A stretch of 64,000 bases of DNA from positions 2,246,501 to 2,310,500 of the forward strand of contig WPIO01000021.1 of NCBI GenBank assembly GCA_009760855.2, written 5' to 3'. The position numbers and the translations under genes are program-made. The stretch comes from Cristatella mucedo. Lineage: Eukaryota; Bryozoa; Phylactolaemata; Cristatellidae. Shown here in pieces: positions 57,613 through 64,000 of this stretch. The notes below the pieces were generated by a model. The model did no database searches. It saw only the letters and a list, made by a program, of their open reading frames with translations, and had not been told where the DNA came from. How positions within the stretch are numbered: the stretch's first letter is position 1; every line of letters starts with the position of its first letter.

Positions 57613-60240
57613 TGTTCCGAGAGCCGGCCGCAACAGGGATGCGGCGCGTCGGCGGCGGTTCGCCGGTGGGAGCTTACGCCAGGCCGCCATGTATGGCTCC
57701 GCTTGGAGCGTCTGAAGCCAGCGATCGACGTTACGACGTATAAACACGTTTCGATTTTTAGTGATGATTTACGCTGAGCTCAGCGCGTCAGCAAGCTGCG
57801 AGGCGAACTGCACGCGTTAGACGCGTTGTGACAGCGTCTCGGCGGCCTGCACGATGGTTTTGTTCTGCTAAGCTTAGGAACTCCTAGCGATTGTGCACGT
57901 AGGCGGCTGACTGAAGTCAGCTCATTGCAAAGTGCTAATAACCCGACCCACTAGAGAGTGTTCAGCAGCTTACGAACGTTATCGTAAGTAGAGGCGCGCT
58001 CCTATTCGTACGGACTGATACCATGCCGCTGGTTGTGCGGGCCGCAGGGTTGCCGTCTACGATTGAACGCGCTCTCCGTCCGTCAGCGACTTGCATGCAG
58101 TCGGTGCGAAACGCAGAAAACCCCCGCTGCGATCTCGCTAGGTCTCGGCGGTGGTGTCGTGAACCTGGGCTTTTTAATCAGTCAGACTGAAGCGCGGCGC
58201 CTGCTGAAAGTGGCGTACAGACAAGCAGAGAAAAGCTCCAAAACGCCGCGCTCCTAGCAGCAAGCTCCGCGCCTGCGTGCGGTCTGACGCTGGCACGTCG
58301 TGTCGGTCAGCTTTCCTGCGAGAACGGCGGCGTGGAGACGGCGCTGAGCGGCTGACTGCGGGACTCGAGCGACTGACACCCGGAGGTGGCACTCTTGGCT
58401 TGCACGTGATCAAACAGGCAGTGAATGAGCGGAATGCCGCTGCCCACAAGATTGAATGGAGCACAGGTGCGACAGCAACAGCATCGACGACCAGCGCTGC
58501 CTAATCCTGAAAAACTGTTTACCATAAAAGCTTTGTCGCGAGTTTACGGACCAACTTGCTGAAGCTGTTCAATGAGAGCAGCAGCGAGAAAACTTATTTG
58601 CTTACGGGTGGCGCCCGTACGCACGAAGTCCTCCGAATCTAGCAGTAAACAGGCCGCCGGTATCAGTATCCGACCGCCGTCCACGCCGAGGCTGCCGTTC
58701 GACCCTGCCGCCGCCGCCGCCGCCGCCGCCGAACAACCTGCCGCGTCCGGAACAGGGCTCGTAATACACAAAATATGACTACTGCCACCTGCGTATAGTT
58801 AGAAGTTGTTCTTTTCTAAGCATGGCTGCGATCTGCCGATCCGCTGCTACACGAGGATGGAGGTTCAAATGGATGCAACCCAGGTCGTGCCAGCCGTTCG
58901 AAACGAGATCGTAGTCACGTGGTCAGCAGGCACGTCTTTATAGCTTCGTCTCGCATCTGGCTTCGCGTGAACTTGACGCGAGTAATTAACGCCTCTGCGT
59001 GCGCAGCTCTTACGTAACCGCTCTCGCTGATGCGAAGTTGCCTAGTTCGTGTTTGGTTCGCGAGAGCGCAGCGCGTGCGAGCGTCGGCTGGGTTCATCGA
59101 CGGCTACCGTTCGAATAGTGCAGGAAGAGCGCGTCGGCTGGCTAAGTGCTCACTTTCGCGCGAAGGCGCTCCGGTCCTGGCCACCCTTGGGTCGCCGGGC
59201 ACCGTACCCACTGCTGGCTGCTGGCGCGAGTCGAACGGTCGATTGCCGCCATTCTAAGAAGCACGCCTCTCATTACAGACGCTCGGAAAGCCATTCTTCA
59301 AGGTCTGCAGCGCAAGCTCGTCGCGCACGACCGCCGAGAGACCGAGGCTGACTGAATCGCAGCCGCAGCGCGCTTCGCCAATGCCGCCTTCCGCTAGCGA
59401 AGCGGCCTTGGCGAGCGCGCAGAAAGAAGCACGCCGTAGCTGCCTTGACCTGTCTGCGTACCACTCCGAGCCACCGTTATGCCAGCTTGAGGCATTTAGC
59501 CGACTGCACTAGACTGCGGCCGTCGCTGCCCGCTACGAGGGCGGCCCGCAGCGAACTCGGCTGGCCGTCGGCAGCCAGCGGAAAGGCGCAAGGCGCCATG
59601 GCCGGCGCTTTGATCAGAGTCGCCCGCGGCCGCTCGCCGCTCGACGCCGCCGGCCAGGCTTCGGCTGGCCGGCGGAGGCTCGCGGCGGCCAGCCGAAGGC
59701 GCTGTCTGTTCCGCGTCCTCGTCGGTTGCTCTCGAGATTGCCGTCCACGCTTCCGGGGCAGCCGCCGCCGCGCCGGCGGCCGCCGCCGCGCCTCGCTCGG
59801 AGAAGCGCTCGCTGCGGCTCTGCCGCGTAGCGCGAGCGCGAGCGCCGGCGATTGGCGCGGCTTCTTCCCTTTTCTTTCGGGGCGCACATCCTTGGGCTGA
59901 GCGCAGCAGCGCTTGAAGCTTCCGACGAGTTGGCGCGTAAGCGCGTGGCTTCCGTGGCGGCGCCTGAGCAGACGGCTGAGATGCCGGATTAAGTATTACG
60001 AGCTGACCTTAGCAGAGTGCTGATATCACGACTTCGTCTGACGCGGGCTTTCACAGTCGTATGAAATGCCGACCAAATGACGCGTGGGTGTCGGCTGGCA
60101 AAGAGGAGGCCGGTGATGAATCACCTGCCTATCTATGCATGTCCGTTCCCATAGCCGTCTCCTGATCGCGTGCCCCGTGTGCATATGTGAGCGAGCGCGC
60201 ATGTGTGCATGAGCTTGTGTTAGTGTATGCTTGTGCGTAT

Positions 60241-60253
60241 GTGTGGATGTGTT

Positions 60254-60292
<39 letters not shown>

Positions 60293-60345
60293 GTGTGCGT
60301 GTGCGTTCGTGAAGGCGTGCGTGTGCGGGTGTGTGTTTGTGGCGG
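60241..60345. repeat. (GT)n microsatellite
   Basis: GT repeats, purest at 60256-60288, with GC-containing interruptions. Confidence 0.95.
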
Positions 60346-60450
60346 GTACAACTTACTTGACGCTATAGCTGAAGCAGGCGTTAGCCACACGAAAGAAAGC
60401 AAAACGAGAAAAGACGAGCAAAAAATCCCCCAAATGAAAGAGAGAACCAG

Positions 60451-60720
<270 letters not shown>

Positions 60721-60879
60721 ACATGGATCGGAAGATTAAAGCAACGAAAGAGAGGGAGATGATTGAACAAGAGAGAAAAAGAGTGAGGGAGAGACAGGGA
60801 GAGAAACCAGGGAGTAGTAGCAAGATGGAGGGAAACATACAGAGGGTAAGAGAGAAAATAGAATAATAAAGGCAGTCCT

Positions 60880-61090
60880 GTCTATACTACAGCGGCATTA
60901 CAGAACCTAATCTCTATCAGGGTGCTTTATGACTTGCTAACTGAGATTTTATAACCAATAGTTATTGACTAGAAAGGTATCGTGCTTAGAAAATCACGCG
61001 ACAGAACACTCATAACATGCTTAGACTAGCACATCAAAAAAGCACAAAAATGACATTAAGACCCAGAGTTTAATAGAACCACTTGTCAGT
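60880..61090 (-). mobile_element. Possible LINE A 3' region, highly diverged
   Basis: 'gaacctaatctctatcagggtgctttatg' resembles one hairpin arm, and 'agacccagagtttaatag' resembles the 'agacccactaaatgc' 3' UTR word. The match is weak. Confidence 0.35.
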
Positions 61091-61799
61091 GAATTGCACT
61101 AAGCGTAAACACAGTTAGGGGTGAAAAGCACTACGGAAAAAGGGTAAGTTCACTAGGGCTCATGGAACGCTGAGCGGAACGCATGAACTTGCAGCTGAGA
61201 CTTGAACGATGCGAAGCTAATGCAGATAGTAGCAGAAGCAGAAATGAAGGCCGGATACTGACAGCGATTTGTATCTACACTCTGAAAACTCCCACTGAGC
61301 TCGGACCACGGCTCAGTTTAGGATTGTTCCAGTGCTACCTAAATGTCTCATGAGGCACTCAAAAAAGTCGTGTGATTAATTTTTTCAAGTAGTACTGGTA
61401 GATTTAGGAAAAATAGGAGAGAGACCCTATTCCGATCAGGATTTTTCAGCAGTTCGTTGCTAATCGGCAGCAGAGTGGTTTCCGACGAATGAATTGGTAC
61501 GAATCTCAATTAGAACTGACAAGCGTAATATGATCGACTGTTACCATCGTTTAGCTGCCGGAACATCAGCGTGTAGACCGTCTTGGATAACTACAACAGA
61601 AGTGAGAAAGTCACCTCTCATGGTGAGAAGTCGGCTTTGCAATGAGTAGGCTTACAACAGCGATTTTAAGAGGGCCGAGGATTTCACCGGTAACTAGGGA
61701 GACATTTACAATAGCTGTTGTGGTGAGGATATTGTAAAGAAGACTACTTAGTATCTTCTCAGCTTGAGAGACAACTTTACCAATGCGTTTGCTAGATAC
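61091..61799. other. Unannotated DNA
   Basis: No feature recognised. Confidence 0.4.
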
Positions 61800-61940
61800 A
61801 TGAATGAGTCCTGGCTTCGCCGATGGGTCAGGTGCTTGCCTTTGACGACCGCATTCGTGTGCTCGAGCCCGCGGCATGTGCAACACCCGAACAGAGATTA
61901 AGTTCTTTTATGATGCTGTACAAATAAATGCTGTTTTTGT
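61800..61940 (+). repeat. SINE A copy, diverged
   Basis: A-box-like 'ggcttcgccgatgggtcaggtgc', B box GTGCTCGAGCCC, then 'cccgaacagagattaagttctttta' and 'caaataaatgctg'. The hairpin arms are mutated. Confidence 0.7.
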
Positions 61941-63237
61941 ATACACACGGAGTACCGAAAAGAAAAGTAGGAGGCACGGCAGTGGGTACGGGGCAGGAGT
62001 ATGCGACTGGCGCAGGGCAGTCCAACAGAGTGGCGGTGATTGCATTTAGTCCCTTATTCTTTTTATCTTACCAAAGAAGAATCTAAGGAAGAAGGAGACA
62101 GGAAGAGAGGAAGAGGGAAAGAAAAATCACACCTTCAGAGGTGAGAGAGTCGCTTCAGGAAAGAGGAAGAAACTGCCCGGAAGGCTTAGTGGAATGATTG
62201 TCGTGACTACGAAGCCGTGACAGGGAGCAGTAGCTCGAGTCATCGGCGGCATCAGCTCGAAGCATCCATTGCTCACTAACCTGCGCGGTAGCAACCACTT
62301 GAAAAATCTATGGTCAGCTCTTATGGCAAGCAATTCGGCTGGGTCAAGCGCGGTCAGCGGCCTACTCATTCGAGAACCGGCACGACAGTTGGCTGACGAG
62401 ATGCAGCCACACACTAGCCAAGGTAGGATTTTCATATAATCCAACTCATACCCTCAAATACTCTCAGGATTGACATTGGCTGTTCATTTCCTTAAGTTAG
62501 AGACATGTGAACACAGTTGTTTTTGATTGGCGTCTCATGAACTGCAGCACTCAGTTGCACAATTCTTGCTCGACGACCATGTCGTTGCTTCTGCTGCTGA
62601 ATCACGTGGTCGTTATTCAGCCGTCCCCAGGTAAAAATTAGACACAATTTACGTCTTTGCTCGTTGCCTCGAGTCAGAAAATCTTCTCAATTTCTTTTAT
62701 TAAGTGTGATGAGTTTAAACGTTGATTCTCTTTGAAAGAGCAGCCGCTAAAAATGACTACATTCATCAAACAGTGTGATCACCCCTAATTCACACACAAA
62801 CTGGGAGGTAAGGGCACCACAAATAATGTGCAAGCCGTGTGTATACATTTGAGACAGGGGTTTAAAAGTCAAAGAAATACGTGCCATTTGGAGTACCGAT
62901 GATTTAGAGAGAATAAACTGACCATGTTTCAATTTATTATTTCGGCATTTATTAAGTTCAGGGCTTCAGTAAGAAGAATAAACATACAATCGAGTATCCA
63001 AATCTATCGTTGGAGATGTGAAATGTATTTCCCGCAGAGCGATTAAGGGGGAGGTTCCTGTTCCACGTGTTACACTTAAGATATATTGACTAGCAGTAAT
63101 TTGAATTAAACTAATGGTGACTTTGAATCTCATCCCCAATCGACAAGGTCCTATTCACACAGTCCCACATCCAAGATGCATAGATATGCTGCTGCTATAC
63201 ATAACTAACACTATAAATACTTCCTTAGCCTAAGCTC
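61941..63237. other. Unannotated DNA
   Basis: About 1.3 kb without recognised features; the 105-residue minus-strand frame (62444-62127) has no known motif. Confidence 0.4.
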
Positions 63238-64000
63238 ATATCCCGGCGCCTTTAAAAACGGATGTTGTTAGGCCACTAATCAAGAAAGCAACGCTAGACC
63301 AAGAGAGCTTGAACACTTTCCATCCAGTCTCCCTTCTACCCTTCTTATCAAACGCACTGGTAGGAGTTGTGGAAGACCAGCTGAACTCATATATTGAAAG
63401 GTCAAACCTAGCTAGTAAGTTCCAGTCAGGTTTTAGAGGTAATCACTTAATAAATTTAACATTGATTGGTATATAATGACCTTCGTGGGAATACATACTT
63501 TTGTCAAGAATGTCTGCTTGCTTCGCTTGATCTTTCGGCAGCATTTGATTCAAAATCACCAAGTCGATCTTGCGTGTATCTCATCTCACCTGGATATCAC
63601 TGGTGCAGCACGACGATAATTACGGTTCTATCTCATTGGAAGACTCCGGAGTATTGATAAGAACGGACAAAGATAAACCCGCGAATCACTGAAGTACGGT
63701 GCACCGCAGGGCTTTGTGCCTGGTCTGCTTTTTCATAGTATGCACTCTCCCTCTTGCGAAGGTGATCTCAAAGCACTATTTAGGCTTTCGCTCACATGCA
63801 GATGTCTCTCAGTTGTACCACTGCTTTGATCCTTTTAAGCCCTCCAGTACGTCAAATTCTTTCAACTCCCCTGCTGCATGTATTGACAGCATCTGCACAT
63901 GAATGACAGCAAACTTACTTATATCGAATGATGATTAAACCAAATAATAGTTATGGGCAAACCAAGCCAGAAATAGGAAAATCTAACTCTCAAAATCAGC
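63238..64000 (+). mobile_element. LINE A copy, reverse transcriptase remnant, runs off the window
   Basis: Plus strand, broken frames: 'VRPLIKKATLDQESLNTF' (63268), 'LPFLSNALVGVVEDQLNSYI' (63340), 'SKFQSGFRG' (63416), '[13 protein letters not shown]' (63516), a damaged palm block ('SHADVSQLYHCFDPFKPSS', 63796) and the 'LLISNDD' counterpart of 'LKLNDD' (63917). The active-site Asp pair reads A-D-V. The 3' end lies beyond 64000. Confidence 0.88.

Larger units (their letters stand above)
56860..60180. other. GC- and CpG-rich block without recognisable gene
   Basis: About 3.3 kb much richer in G+C and CpG than the rest. Many overlapping frames are open on both strands (up to 153 residues at 56869-57330 and 151 at 59445-59900), with Arg/Ala-rich composition explained by base content. 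A GCC run at about 58707-58730 gives poly-Ala. I found no domain, so it may be a CpG-island-like promoter region or 5' exon of a gene outside the window. Confidence 0.45.

Noticed and set aside
58572-58778. Poly-alanine-containing frame as a possible transcription factor exon
   Set aside because: The alanines come from a short GCC run, and no homeodomain, zinc finger or other domain adjoins it.

Overview
This is a eukaryotic, almost certainly animal, genomic window. Coding density is very low, genes have introns with GT..AG borders, microsatellites are long, and degenerate non-LTR retrotransposons, tRNA-derived SINEs and DNA-transposon relics are everywhere. The repeat style (CR1/L2-like LINE tails ending in ATT repeats, SINEs ending in 'ctatataaatga...attatt') fits a marine invertebrate, perhaps a lophotrochozoan or non-vertebrate deuterostome. 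I cannot name the species.

Only one host gene is convincing: a plus-strand neuronal calcium sensor (recoverin/visinin/neurocalcin superfamily) gene. Three coding exons (10234-10341, 19128-19400, 21048-21242) join in phase 0 into a 191-residue EF-hand protein with an N-myristoylation motif. Intron 1 (8.8 kb) is packed with repeats, intron 2 is 1.6 kb, and a 3' UTR probably ends near an AATAAA at 22029. A non-coding first exon must lie further upstream and was not identified.

The rest is mostly repeats. 'LINE A' and 'LINE C' (names used only here) are two CR1/L2-type families. LINE A is mostly 5'-truncated copies whose 3' end is a ~40-nt hairpin plus (ATT)n. The longest A copies (29525-31210, 48165-49975, 63238 to the window end) hold endonuclease or reverse-transcriptase pieces with stops and internal deletions. 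LINE C copies lie on the minus strand at 5536-6960, 15053-17440, 24725-25330, 40806-41082 and 52009-52360, and two of them carry nested insertions. 'SINE A' shares the 3' hairpin layout of LINE A; 'SINE B' has the same kind of tRNA-like head but another tail. DNA transposon relics are two Tc1-like fragments (4150-5035 minus; 7520-7760 plus) and a hAT relic with a BED zinc finger (53933-56230). A decayed copy of an uncharacterised multicopy protein family lies at 34375-34945 (minus).

Two composition anomalies stand out: a ~1.38-kb GC-only minisatellite (unit GGC GGC AGC) at 41891-43275 that is open in all six frames, and GC/CpG-rich blocks at about 37940-39660 and 56870-60180 that hold no recognisable gene. 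No CRISPR array, rRNA, canonical tRNA gene or prokaryotic feature was seen.
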